This document shows, one piece after another, positions 48,810 to 59,904 of a stretch of 64,000 bases of DNA. Under the pieces are notes generated by a model. That model had not been told where the DNA came from, made no database searches, and saw nothing but the letters and a program-made list of their open reading frames with translations. This DNA is from Ophthalmolycus amberensis. Taxonomy: Eukaryota > Chordata > Actinopteri > Perciformes > Zoarcidae. The stretch is taken from positions 3,529,001-3,593,000 of the forward strand of contig JAFEUB010000787.1 of NCBI GenBank assembly GCA_024529925.1. The letters are read 5' to 3'. The stretch's first letter is position 1; every line of letters starts with the position of its first letter. The translations under genes were made by a program, and so were the position numbers.

Positions 48810-49073
48810 TCAGTTCCAGCAAGAGGTCCTTTTCAGTATTTCCATATTCTTCTTAACTTTTTCATTGTGGAGCTCCGTTTCCCTGCGAACTTGTTCATTG
48901 ATCTGGAGATCCACTCGGGTCCTTCCAAACGTTTTTAAGAGCACCGTAGCTTGCAAGTGTCCCGCCGTACTTTGGTGTCGTGTAGCGGCTTTGCTCAGGC
49001 AGCTTAATGTCCTTCTTGAGAAATGCGTTCCCAGTAACTCCGCCACTAAATCAGCTTCTCGTCCTTCCGCCAT
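48810..49073 (-). CDS. Small unrecognised single-exon gene (87 codons)
   Basis: The ATG at 49073 opens an 87-codon frame. The protein starts MAEGREADLVAELLG, has a mid-section TLSCLSKAATRHQSTAGHL, and ends with a helix-prone charged segment (QINEQVRRETELHNEKVKK) that looks like a coiled coil. I do not recognise the family. Support for a real gene is the MAEGRE-type start and the clear amphipathic helix pattern. Upstream there is a CRE (49282-49289), CCAAT/ATTGG boxes (about 49220 and 49356) and a GC-rich patch. A polyadenylation-like ATTAAA lies on the minus strand at about 48599-48604. It could instead be a first exon whose donor I miss, or chance. It is divergent from mex3c with ATGs 1.2 kb apart. 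Confidence 0.5.
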   Translation of the reverse strand: MAEGREADLVAELLGTHFSRRTLSCLSKAATRHQSTAGHLQATVLLKTFGRTRVDLQINEQVRRETELHNEKVKKNMEILKRTSCWN

Positions 49074-49099
49074 TTGATGTTAACAAAACAAAGCTAAGT

Positions 49100-50288
49100 A
49101 AAAAAAACTAAAAATGCCATAATTTCTTCCATATCTTTCCACTTGAACTCTGACTGCTAACAACCTCAGTTCTGCTAGCAAGCACAAGTTTCACTTTAGT
49201 CACGTGCTCGCCCACTGACCAATCACAGCACACTGCACCTAGCGGGAAAGCTACAGATGAACACTGAGCTGCACGTAATGCTGACGTCATTATAGGCCGC
49301 TAGCGGCCGCTGCCACGTCAAAGAATACGCCCAACATGTCAAACTAAAGATCTGATTGGCTGAACACTATGACAATCAACAATATCGTCCCCATGTACTT
49401 TAATCTGCACTGGCGGCAGGAGAGAGTCTGCAGGCATCTGGCTCTGTTCTTACATAGACACACAGAGGTGAGATCTGAGAGCAACTGAGAGCAACTGAGG
49501 AAGACAGTAGCTGTGCAATGAGAAAATAAGATAATGGGAAAAATATTTTTATAAATTACAATACATGTAGTGCATTTAAGAAAAATTATTAAATTATAAA
49601 ATAAATTATAATTTTAAAATATAAATAGCTTTGTCATTCTGTTTAGGCCAGCAGAGAAGGCCTTGCAGGCCCTGACGGCCCGCCACTGGAGGAATGTTGT
49701 GGTCCTACTCAGTTTTCATCAAATCAGCATCTTCTTGAAATTAAAGAAACAGCACCTTTGGCCCGAGCGTACATTCATGGTAGCTCCTAGCTGTTCATAC
49801 ATTGGTCTATTGGCTGCTTCTGCACTAGCTAATTCACTGAGCTTGACCCCAATCTACACCTTGTAATACAACTTTACTTATTTCTGTTGTTTTCTCTTGA
49901 TCCCTCCAAGTACAGCTCTGTGTAGAGAGCCACAATGGTTGTCTCTGAAGCCTCACTGAATTATTTACCCAATGCGTCGGGGTGTGTAACCCACCGGCAG
50001 ATGGGCACCAATATATGTATTAATATATTATAATGACTCATACCACACCACTGCGCGCGTCTTCCTGACAGTTGTGAATACACGTCTGACACCAAAAACA
50101 AAGTCTCGCGTGAACCAGCAACACGAGATTACAGTGTAGGGAGGGCTGCATGGAGAGCTGGAAGACAAAACAAAAGCCACACATTTCATCTCAACAGGCG
50201 CTGGTCGCTTTTTATTTTTTTGTAAACCCAAAACTAATTTGATTCATTTTTCTTATCGATTCCTGTTTAACGCCAACAGTTTGTAATC
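49100..50288. promoter_or_regulatory. Divergent upstream region between the small gene and mex3c
   Basis: It holds the CRE TGACGTCA (49282-49289), GACCAATCACAGC (about 49217-49229) and CTGATTGGCTGAAC (about 49352-49365) near the small gene. Nearer mex3c lies its 5' UTR. The stretch 49500-50000 is A/T-rich with nothing recognised. No exon is supported here. Confidence 0.4.
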
Positions 50289-53200
50289 ATGCCGAGCAGC
50301 ACGTCTTTACTGGAGGCCGACGAGGGAGAGTCCGAGGTCCCGCCGCCGCTAGTGCACGCTTTCGCCGGTATGGGCCTCGAGGAGCACCACCAGAGCCAGA
50401 CCTCCGAACAAGTAGACGAGAGCCTCCCTTATCATCACCACATCCACCAGCTCCCCCCGGTTTCTCACTTCAACCTCCTCGGTACTGTCCTCGACTTGAA
50501 GCCCCTGCATCGGCCGCCCTCTGGAGATGAAGTAAACAACATGGCCGAGGACGAAGAGCCTGAAGTTATAACCGACTCCTCGTTTCTAGCGCAGGCCCAC
50601 CGCCACCAACACCTCCAACCAGGGCCGTGTATCTCCGGGATGGAGCCGCCGCCGCACATCGAGACGGTCTTGTTGTACAACGGAGACGAGCGGGACGATA
50701 CCGGGCTACCACCGGCTGGTAGCATGGCGGTGCTACCGCCCGGTGTGTACGGGGAGCCGGGCTACGAGGCCGAGGCGTCGCTGTTGGCTCGGAGAAAGAG
50801 CGTCAACACGACGGAGTGTGTGGCGGTGCCGAGCTCCGAGCACGTCGCAGAGATCGTGGGCAGACAGGGTGAGTCGTTGTCGTTTATAATTATATTATTA
50901 GGGTTTCAGTTCGACCCATTAGCTAACTCCCGGTTAAGTTGCTAAGAGGAGTTTGGAAGAAACTCTGTGGGAAGATAGTTCAGTCAGCGGTAAAGTAAGT
51001 TAAATACGATACACACAATAACTAAAACAGGCCATGAAATATAACAAACGGATTAAATGATTACGACAAAATATTTGAATATACGACACTGTTACCTATT
51101 CAATACGTGTTAGCCAACTGTTAGCTAGTAACGTGAACTTACTGTTGGCACCAAAGCGCTATTTTACATTACACAACTAGCTAACATCTTTACAAGTGGC
51201 ATTGTTTCATGTGGAACATTTGACTAGTTGTACATAGTTCAACCACTAACGAAATGACCTCCAGTCAACGTTAAAACTCACTTCGGTTCTTCAGACCGCG
51301 GTTAGCCGGAGACTAAACTAGCTTAGCGCTCTTCTTAAGTGGGTCAACTCGCCCAACACCCTCAACAAAAGTTCGCATCACACGTTTGACGAACCAGCAG
51401 ATCCATCTGCGTGTTCTCGCTTTGACAGCTCGTCTGTATTATTGATGGCGGAGTCTGTGCTTCGCGGAAAGTGGACCTGTCCCAAGCCGTGCCGTGCTAA
51501 ACCAGGCTCGGCTTTGTCTCGGAGGAGAACATGAGGAGCAGTGTGTGTTGGTCACCATTGCATTGCCACATCAGCTGCAGGTTATAGTTATAGCTCAACT
51601 CAACAGTTCACCCAAACACAGGTCCTTTCTCAGATACCCGGCGCCTTTATCTTTGGTCTGTTCCACACACTTTACATAATTCAGTGACAGGGTTGGGAGA
51701 ATGTTATAATGTCGTCTTTGAGACCAGAGGGGGGGGGGGGGGGGGTGCACACAGACTCCAGTGTTGACAACAACAGGAAATGGCTCTGGTAACGATGCTG
51801 GACTCTCAACCACAGCTGAAAGGAATATCTAATGTATAAGACATGCAACTTTTAAAGGGCACGGGTTACTGGAAGCTGAGATTGCGTATGCCATAATCGT
51901 TTATCAGTTTAACATCAAAGTTTATTACCACGCGTGTGTAATGCAGTGTGATACATTTTAAAAGTGACATGTCTTTCCTCGTCTTTTTCCTCTGACAGGC
52001 TGTAAGATTAAGGCACTTCGAGCCAAGACCAACACCTACATCAAGACACCAGTGAGGGGGGAGCAGCCCGTCTTTGTTGTGACGGGGCGCAAGGAAGACG
52101 TGGCCATGGCGAAGAGGGAGATCCTGTCTGCAGCCGAGCACTTCTCCCTCATCAGAGCCTCTCGAAACAAGACGGGCCCGCTGGCTGCTGCCACCAGTCC
52201 AGGGACCCCCTCTCTACCCGGACAGACGACCATTCAGGTCAGCTACTAACACGATCATGAGTCATGAGTAGACGGACATTCTCATGCAGTGAATCACATT
52301 TAATGCAGTCATTATAATAACCAAGTCTTGTGTACGTTAACTTCTAGTACACTGGTTCCTTAAAGGAGGCTCTTTGTGTTTTCTGTTTTTATGTCTGTCG
52401 TTTAAAGTGTGTGTAGTAACCATGTGTTATTTCAACCCTATAGGTGCGGGTACCATATCGTGTTGTAGGGCTGGTCGTGGGTCCCAAAGGTGGGTATTTA
52501 TAATTCATGCTGTGTTCAGATAGGTTGTGTGTTCCAGTTGCTGGACTTCATGTTAAAGAGACTCTTCATTAGTTTTGACAGCGATTTTTAGCATCAATGG
52601 GAAAACGACACGCTTGTAAAACGCTAGCAAACACCGGTATGGACAGGTGTGCTTCAATAGTTATATTAAGATTTGTGCTTTTGATTTTACAAATGTAAGG
52701 AACAGCTTGAGTGTTTACAATAAGGCACTATATTTAAATTTTTTCCTGATTTTCAAACTATGAAATTGAGGCTTTGGGTGACGTGGGAACAGATGGATTT
52801 GTTCATATTTGATTTTTGAAAGTAATGCTCTGCTTGTGTTCAGATTCATAAATGAGCCACATTTCTGTAGTAGCCTATAAATATCCTCTTTCTGTCTTTC
52901 TGAGCATTTAAAGAAAAGTGTGAATTGTCTAATCAAGAGTCTTAAGTTGCGTCTTGAGTTTGACCATGCTCGGCTTTACTTCAGACGGTTACGGTTTGTT
53001 CTCACCGAGCCTTTAACCCGCTTGCCCCGTTGACATTACCACCTCAGTGTCAGCAAGTCCTGGGGTTGATTTTTAAGTTGAAGTGCAATGGTTCTCAACC
53101 ATGTGCCGTGAGGTAACAAGTCACAATGACAATACATTTGTGTCAGTAAAGTGTCTTTACTGAAAATATAGAATGCTATGAATGTGTCTGTGCAGTCTTT

Positions 53201-53821
53201 AGTATTACCGGTACTCTGCTTTGACACACGCAGGTCAAGCTGCAGCTCAGAAGTACAAAGAGATCTGTTCTCCAGCTACATTCAGCACTATTAATACTTA
53301 ACTATTCATCTTGAATCTTTACTCTTCTTTTCTCTTCTTCAATGGGCCGTTGTTATGCTCAGATGTATGTTTCTGAGGAATGGTCAAACTAAATGTAATG
53401 GTGAACTCCTGACACTCCAGTAGCCATGTGACCAGAGCAGTTATTTAGATTCGGTGTTCAGCTTACAAGTGTTTAAGTACGAGGGTCTTGGTCTGGTCAT
53501 ATCTTTCAGGGGCAACCATCAAACGTATCCAGCAACAGACCCACACCTACATTGTGACGCCGAGTCGGGACAAAGAGCCGGTGTTCGAGGTCACCGGGAT
53601 GCCGGAGAACGTGGACCGGGCGAGGGATGAGATAGAGGCGCACATCGCCCTCCGCACGGGAACCTGCGGCGGCATCGAGGCTCCTGGTGTCGACAACAAT
53701 GACTTTCAGTTCAACGGGACAGACGTCAGCTTTGAAAATGCTGCAGCACAGGCTGGGTTGGGGGACGCCGCGTGGCTTCATGCAGGGGCATCAGTCCCCC
53801 GGTGGTGGTGGGGGTGGTGGT

Positions 53822-53854
<33 letters not shown>

Positions 53855-55531
53855 TTGCTGCCAATGGGCATCAACGGTACTCAGCGAATAAATAGCAATA
53901 TTAACAGTGGTGTCAGGATGTCTTCCACCTACCGCAACGACAGCTCCAGCTCCCTGGGCAGCGGCTCCAGCTCGGCTGATTCCGTCTACGGCAGCGGTAA
54001 TGCTAACCGGGTTGCCGATTTAAGCCCAACCTGTCAGTTTAATGCAAATTCCAACAACAACAACAGTAATGGCGCCGGTACAACTTTCTGGTTTGGCGAG
54101 AGCCTTCTCCCCGTGGGGCCTGATGAGCTGGTCAACCTGGCAGGTGGAGGCTCGTCCTCAGGATTTGACCCGTTAACCATCTCCACTGCCCAAGCCTCGC
54201 ACCCTGCTGCACAGCCACAGATCTGGAGCCCGTATGTGGACCACCAGCCCCCCCAGACCTTTGATGCGTGTCAATCTCAGGTAGGTGAAACTCAACAGGT
54301 GCATACAATTTATGGCCTCCTGTTGTGACCAGGTTAGTTTAGGCTTTTGCCTTTTATTGTGGACAATAGACAAAGACAAAATCAGTGCAGTGACACTGAC
54401 TGCCCAGAAATTGATTAATAATCCCTTATGTTGATTCATACTGTAGCACCTAGTCACCACAGAGATCCGGTTCACAACACCGTAAAGGCACGTACACACA
54501 GGAAGCAGTGTTATAAAAATATAAATGCTTTATTGGTACAAACTATGTGGAGTAACCAGTGACAGCTGGTTTAGCAGGCAGGAGGAGTTCACAGACCATG
54601 CGATAAGATCGGCATCACAACAAATTTAAAGCCAAATAAACAAAACAAAAGACCAAGGCAGCATCCCACTAACTGTTCAGCAACCCAGCCACCCCCACTT
54701 GGATTCCCCCCCAGCTACCATTGGGTGCACTGCTCAGGAAGCTCTGAAACAGCCATCCCCCAAACACACGCTGTCCCCTCCGTAACTGACGCCTCTCAGA
54801 CACTGCGCTACTGACGCAACGTATGCGGCCTCACGATACGTCTCCGCTTGTTGTGGGAGAGAAAGCAGGTGGACTCGCCCCCCCCGCTTGTGGCGGCGGA
54901 GACAGAGAGCAGATTCAGCACAGCCGCTCGTGACGGCGGAGAGAAAGACACAGGACGCGAGTTGCCAGCAGGTGCCTCTTTTCACCTAATCAGGACCGTG
55001 CACCTCATTACCGGTCCGGCGGACCCAATAGTTACACCCCGTCAGTTCCACTTGGTTACAATACATTTCAAAATGCTATGTTCATGTTATCTAATGACTG
55101 TTGTTTTTAATTGTCTCCAGACCAGCCAGCCTGGGACGCCCCGGCTCTCTCCGACCTTCTCTGGGACAGAAGCCCTGGAGCACCCTCAGGCCCAGCGGGT
55201 ACACCGAGGGCCTTTCGGCTCAGCCGGAGCCCTCGATGCCCACAGGTTCCCCTCTTACAGCTCGGCCTTCTCCTCTTCCAGTGAAAGCACCGCCTCCTCT
55301 TCGTCCCCTCCCGAATCCTCTCTCCTCTATCGACCGGGGCTCGGATCGGCGGCGAGAGGACAGGAGATATGCATCCACTGTATGGATAACCAGGTGATCG
55401 CTGCCTTGGTTCCCTGCGGCCATAACCTCTTCTGTCTAGATTGTGCCACCCATATTTGCCGGGGTCCAGATGCCGTTTGCCCCGTGTGCCTGTCCCCGGT
55501 CACACAGGCCATTCAGCTCCGCAACATGTGA
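50289..55531 (+). CDS. mex3c: RNA-binding E3 ubiquitin ligase MEX3C
   Basis: MEX3C binds target mRNA 3' UTRs through two KH domains and ubiquitinates partners through a C-terminal RING. Exons are 50289-50868, 51999-52237, 52444-52489, 53510-54280 and 55121-55531. KH1 crosses exons 1-2 ([20 protein letters not shown], GRQG loop near residue 191). KH2 crosses exons 2-4 ([20 protein letters not shown], GPKG near residue 286). Then come the conserved YRNDSSSSLGSGS, QPGTPRLSPTF with EHPQAQRV (MEX3C-like rather than A, B or D) and the RING (CIHCMDNQVIAALVPCGHNL then C-x2-C and CPVC), about 681 residues. The sum of 2047 bases is one too many. The KH2 frame is open to about 53895, while the poly-Gly/YRNDSS frame starts one base later, so there is a one-base excess between about 53781 and 53830. 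A 46-base exon 3 and three extra introns are unusual. smad4 next door supports the identity. Confidence 0.93.
51729..51746. repeat. G-run in mex3c intron 1
   Basis: About 17 consecutive G in the sense strand; length is unreliable in any assembly. It could support G-quadruplex formation in the transcript. Confidence 0.85.
53801..53853. repeat. GGT/GGC repeat encoding poly-Gly in mex3c exon 4
   Basis: A trinucleotide run that reads about 18 Gly in the frame that leads to the conserved downstream part of MEX3C. In the KH2 frame the same bases read Trp and Arg, so the frame change must fall at or before this tract. Confidence 0.9.
54442..55036 (-). mobile_element. Probable solo LTR in mex3c intron 4, antisense
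   Basis: Read on the minus strand it starts TGTAACTATTGGG and ends GGTGCTACA, the TG...CA termini of an LTR. An AATAAA (TTTATT at 54529-54534 on plus) lies about 90 bases before the 3' end, as in an R/U5 boundary. It contains two to three diverged copies of a roughly 45-base motif (CCGCTTGTGGCGGCGGAGAC). No 5-base target duplication matches at these borders, and no internal retroviral genes are present. The family is not assigned. Confidence 0.5.
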
Positions 55532-55849
55532 TTTGAATCCATTTACTTGCATTGATGGCTGATTGGGGTTCATCCTCCCCACACTTCCAATTCATAACAT
55601 CTGTGGGGAAATTACAAAACTGACCCTGAATCAGTGTCTAGGTGTGTCCTCACCCTTGTTTTGTCCAAGCTGGCGTTTGGTTGACAAAGGTGAGGAATGA
55701 TGGGTGAATTAGGAATGATCTGTATTTAGGGCATGGGTTCGGGGGGGGTCAGCCCGCTCATGTGCCTGCTATTGTGAAGTCTTCTTCCGTTATTGATCGA
55801 TCGATCAATGGGAGGGTCGGAAAACCCTCCGTGTAGCATTGGGTGGGCT

Positions 55850-55853
<4 letters not shown>

Positions 55854-55918
<65 letters not shown>
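55854..55918. repeat. (TA)n microsatellite in mex3c 3' UTR
   Basis: About 30 TA units; self-complementary, so likely polymorphic. Confidence 0.95.
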
Positions 55919-55920
<2 letters not shown>

Positions 55921-57390
55921 ATTTATTTTGACCATCATGTTTTTTGATTTACATCTTCTTCTCCCTTCAGCATCTAATAATCGGTTTCTGACTACCTATA
56001 TTTTATCAAACATTTTAAATGTACTTTAAATTCTATTAGATACGTAATGTTCGCTTTCGGGTCAAAGTTATTTTAGGTCTACATCTCAAAAGGTTTGTTC
56101 AATAGAAGAAAAAGATGCTGCTACGGTTGATTTTAAGTGCTGCAATATGGCCCCGCCCATTTGCCGCTCCATTATTGTGCTTATAGCGAACTTTAAGGAA
56201 AAAGAGCCGATGAGCATGTTTACAAATAGCGAGTTCCTCAGATGAATACTACGGTAATTTTATTCTGGTTAACAAAGATTTAAAATGCCTACCACAGTAA
56301 ACTGGATATAATGTACATGTGCTGCATTATTCTGGCAGGTGCTACTCTGTCCCACATCATTTGCATAAATATTATCGGGCTATTTAGTGTATCTGTGCTA
56401 CTTTAAATGGGATACGATGTTTACATGCTCCGGATCATGAATCAGATTTTTTTGTTTTGTGGATCGCTGATATTAACAGGGTTTTTAAACCAAGTGGGTC
56501 AAACCTGCCACGGCACAGATGTCACACTCCCAATGGCAACCTTCTTGTTTCTTTCCCAGACTAGAACCAACAGGTGGTAGGTAGCTGCTTTTTGTAGAGT
56601 ACCGTCACAGGATGTTAAACCACTTCAGTATTGCCACGTGTTGCTTTCCATTTCTACCTTTTAGAATCATTGTTTACGGTAAACTTGTGCCTAATTCCGT
56701 TCCGAGTGAAGAAAAACAACTGCTTCAGCGGGCGCACAGTGTTGCTCTGTCTTAAAACAAACTTGTGGCCTTTTTTTGGAAAGCCTGTAATTAACTGACA
56801 ACACAAAATCCAGATCTTTGCTCAAAAGAACACAAGCTGACAGACTGAGGTCTTAATGTATTCGTCAAGGTTCGATTTCTTAAATGCATCTCGGTTGAAC
56901 GAAGGTTATATCACAGGGATGTTTTCTTTTGCTTCCTATTTCTGTTGCGCCTTTCTCCATTATTTGCCACCTATTGCTTTATCTTTTGAAACACCAAACA
57001 ATCCCATTTTATATCTGTTTCCATAATTTTTACCTTATCGTGTTTTCTTTTATTTTTCTTGTTTTGGGAAACCAGGTGCTTGTTTCCAGCCAGAAAGATA
57101 TGCACAGCTCGTCCTCCATTCCTACCCCCCCTCCTGTATTACAGTCACATCTTTAGTGAGTATGGCTAGTAAGTAGTAACAATTCAACTAGGAGCCAAAA
57201 GAGCTGACATTCTACCAAACTATATTCTGGAGACGTCTGTAATCTGGAACAAATCCCCGACAGACGTTTCAGCCGCCTCTTTAGCATCCTCTCCGCTGAA
57301 CTGCTCCACCCTGTGGCTGTCTCGTCACAGCCATTTTATATCCTCGCAGTCAGCGAAATAATTCCAATGGATGCAGGACTGAGGCGTTGC

Positions 57391-57406
57391 CCCCCCCCCC
57401 CCCCCA
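57391..57406. repeat. C-run in mex3c 3' UTR
   Basis: About 16 C; a second run of about 18 C lies at 57733-57750, followed by GCCCGCCCGC. Confidence 0.85.
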
Positions 57407-58219
57407 CGTCTCCCCAGGCCTATGCAAAAATGGTCTCGGTATGTCGACTACCCGAGGAAGCACTAGATAAATGAAGCTCCTCCGGTTGTAATTACCGAGC
57501 TCAAACTATCTTTGGCTTAACGTGTCGGCCGAAACATCCCTTCTGTTTTTTTTACTACATTTCAGTCGGTGTTAAACCTCATTACCTGCTCTAATGCGGT
57601 GATGAGATGTTTTCAATGGCACACACTTTGCTTCTCATGCTATTGTCCTGTGCCCCACTAAGCACATCCATCCCCATGTCTTATCACACTATTGACAAGT
57701 TTGGATTCCAATAACAGTCAGGCTTTTGTTTCCCCCCCCCCCCCCCCCCCGCCCGCCCGCTTTCAATGTGTGCATCTGTCCGTTCCTCCGCCTGAAAAGT
57801 GAAGAAACAGTGCAAATGGTGGAAATCATCTCAAAAGCTCAGCTTTAAACATCACTGTCTCAAGACCTTGTTTTACAGGAGTGGATGAGTCGACGGACAT
57901 TTGGGGAGGGGCAGCAGCTGGAATGAGTTCATCCTGGACTCTGTGCCGACACTACATAAGGTCAATAATGTTGCTTTACTTTATGGACATTGGACCACAG
58001 TCCGTCTAGCATTCCAGCTGTGAACAGTATTTTTGAGTTACTCTGAAGCTTGGCTCTGTATCTTAAATATCGTCTTTTGTGGATGATTTGAGCTTTCTCG
58101 AGGAAAATGGAACCAAATGAATCCCAAAAGTGCAAAAAAAACCATTTTCTTCTGCCCCCTCGGGTTTTTAGCCGTCCTTTTTTTATTTGACTTCTCTCAG
58201 CGCTACAAAGATACAAAGC

Positions 58220-58253
58220 TCTCTCTCGCTCTCTCTCTCGCTCTCTCTCTCTC
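58220..58253. repeat. (CT)n/CTCG repeat in mex3c 3' UTR
   Basis: CT-rich run with regular CTCG interruptions. Confidence 0.85.
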
Positions 58254-58699
58254 GGGGAATGCAATACAGTTTATCGACATGAATCCATTGACATGTTTGT
58301 TTGTATTTTATGATATTACTTTTAATGACTGATAAATATACAGATCTTATTTTTATTTTGTTACATTTCATATATATACATAAATATATCTCTATTAAAA
58401 TGTTTACAATAAGATTTTAACTTTTTCTCTGAGTGAATGAAGAGTTGGAAACCCAGAGATGTTGCAGGAGGAGCGTGTGGATGCTATCTGCTTGTAGTCT
58501 AGTAATTAGTTTACAGTATTGATGATGATAATAGTATTGATAGCTGTGGAAAATGGACTGTGCATCACAAGCATGTCTTCATAATGTACCGCCAATGTAA
58601 AACTTCACACTGCAACTGTAAAAAGGCCACGGATTCAAGCTGCCTGTCCTGTCTGTACACCACCAAATTCAGAACGGTATACTGTCAAATGTATCTTAG

Positions 58700-58790
58700 A
58701 TTGTATATGTATATATGTATATATGTATATGTGTATATGTATGTGTATATGTATATATATGTGTGTATATATATGTATATATATATATTT
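58700..58790. repeat. (TATG/TATA)n repeat in mex3c 3' UTR
   Basis: Alternating TATATG/TGTATA units. The frame through it gives a spurious Tyr/Met-rich open frame. Confidence 0.85.
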
Positions 58791-59016
58791 GTTAAGATGT
58801 ACCAACAGTTCAAAGTATTTGCTAATTTTACTACAATTTTGTTATGTATATGTAGGGGAGTCTTATGGCATATGAATTCTTCAAATTGAGTCAGGAGTTT
58901 AAAAGCAGACTATATTTTATAACGGCCTTTTAAGTTATTGCGGCCAAAGCACTGATATTATATATTTGCTGTAAAGAGAATTTAAGAGTTTTATTTTTCT
59001 GATATTAAAGTTACTT

Positions 59017-59022
59017 AATAAA
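59017..59022 (+). terminator. mex3c polyadenylation signal
   Basis: AATAAA 3.5 kb after the stop, followed by TGTGTCTTGACTGGTGTGTT. It is the best candidate for the distal site. Confidence 0.6.
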
Positions 59023-59040
59023 GACGGTTTCATTTTAAAA

Positions 59041-59900
59041 TGTGTCTTGACTGGTGTGTTTCATTCATTATGTAAAACGCTGTTTTAATGTTTTTGAGCT
59101 TGCACTCATCTCGCGGAGGCCATTTCACCAAATACGCAAATGTACAAGTTTACTGGTTACAAACCACGGAGGCACAAACTCCATAAGCTGAATGGAATTC
59201 AGCCACCATCAATATTTTACCTGTGCTTTAACTACTGAGACACATCTTCTGATGTAATTAGTCTCACATAACAGGTGCAATAAAGCCAACAGGAGAGCGA
59301 GGGGAAATGTCAGACCCATGCACTATAATTGAATAATAGTTTAAATACTTAAATGTGTGATGAGAGCGTTAATAGTTGATCGGGTGCTCCGATGTGTTAT
59401 GGTTTAACTTGACTAAATCGTCAAACTGTCTTCACCTGTTTGAATCTCGTACAGCAAAACCCATTTGGACAAGGACTCTGATATGCAGGCGCTACACACG
59501 CCTAGCCACACAGGTGATTTCTATTTGTGCTGATTCGACCTCAGACCAGTGTGGGCGTGCGTACACTCCTGCTGTGTGCGTTAAGGATGAGGATTTGTAT
59601 ATAGACCTTTTTCAGAGCAGACATTTTGACACGTCAGCAGAAAATCCCAGGACCTTCCCTTAGTGCAATGCAGCCATCATTCATGTTAAGTTAAAGACGA
59701 GCTTTTTCTGCTGCGAGACGTCAAATTGTCCTCTGAAAGAAAGGTCTGTTGACCCACGTAATTCCCAGTATAGCTTCATCCACCTTCATACCTGGGCTGA
59801 AGTGTTATTAAATACAAAACATTTAAATTGTACTAATTCCATCGTAAACATGTTAGCTTGTTGAGAAAAGATACAGGTCACCACTTAGAGAATATCAGGC
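59041..59900. other. Convergent intergenic gap mex3c/smad4
   Basis: About 0.9 kb between the presumed ends of two converging transcripts. No gene is supported; the 95-codon plus frame at 59376-59663 has no recognisable domain. Confidence 0.4.
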
Positions 59901-59904
59901 CATG

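Larger units (their letters stand above)
55532..59040 (+). other. mex3c: mex3c 3' UTR
   Basis: About 3.5 kb with no open frame of note, between the mex3c stop and AATAAA at 59017-59022, which lies in the sense direction with a GT-rich stretch after it. Long 3' UTRs are usual for MEX3 genes. It contains (TA)n at 55854-55918, C-runs at 57391-57406 and 57733-57750, a CT-rich run at 58220-58253 and a TATG-type run at 58700-58790. Confidence 0.6.

Noticed and set aside
56860..56885. GGTTCGATTTC as a tRNA B-box
   Set aside because: No matching A-box or acceptor stem upstream.
59376..59663. 95-codon plus-strand frame between mex3c and smad4
   Set aside because: No domain, no splice or promoter context; likely chance.
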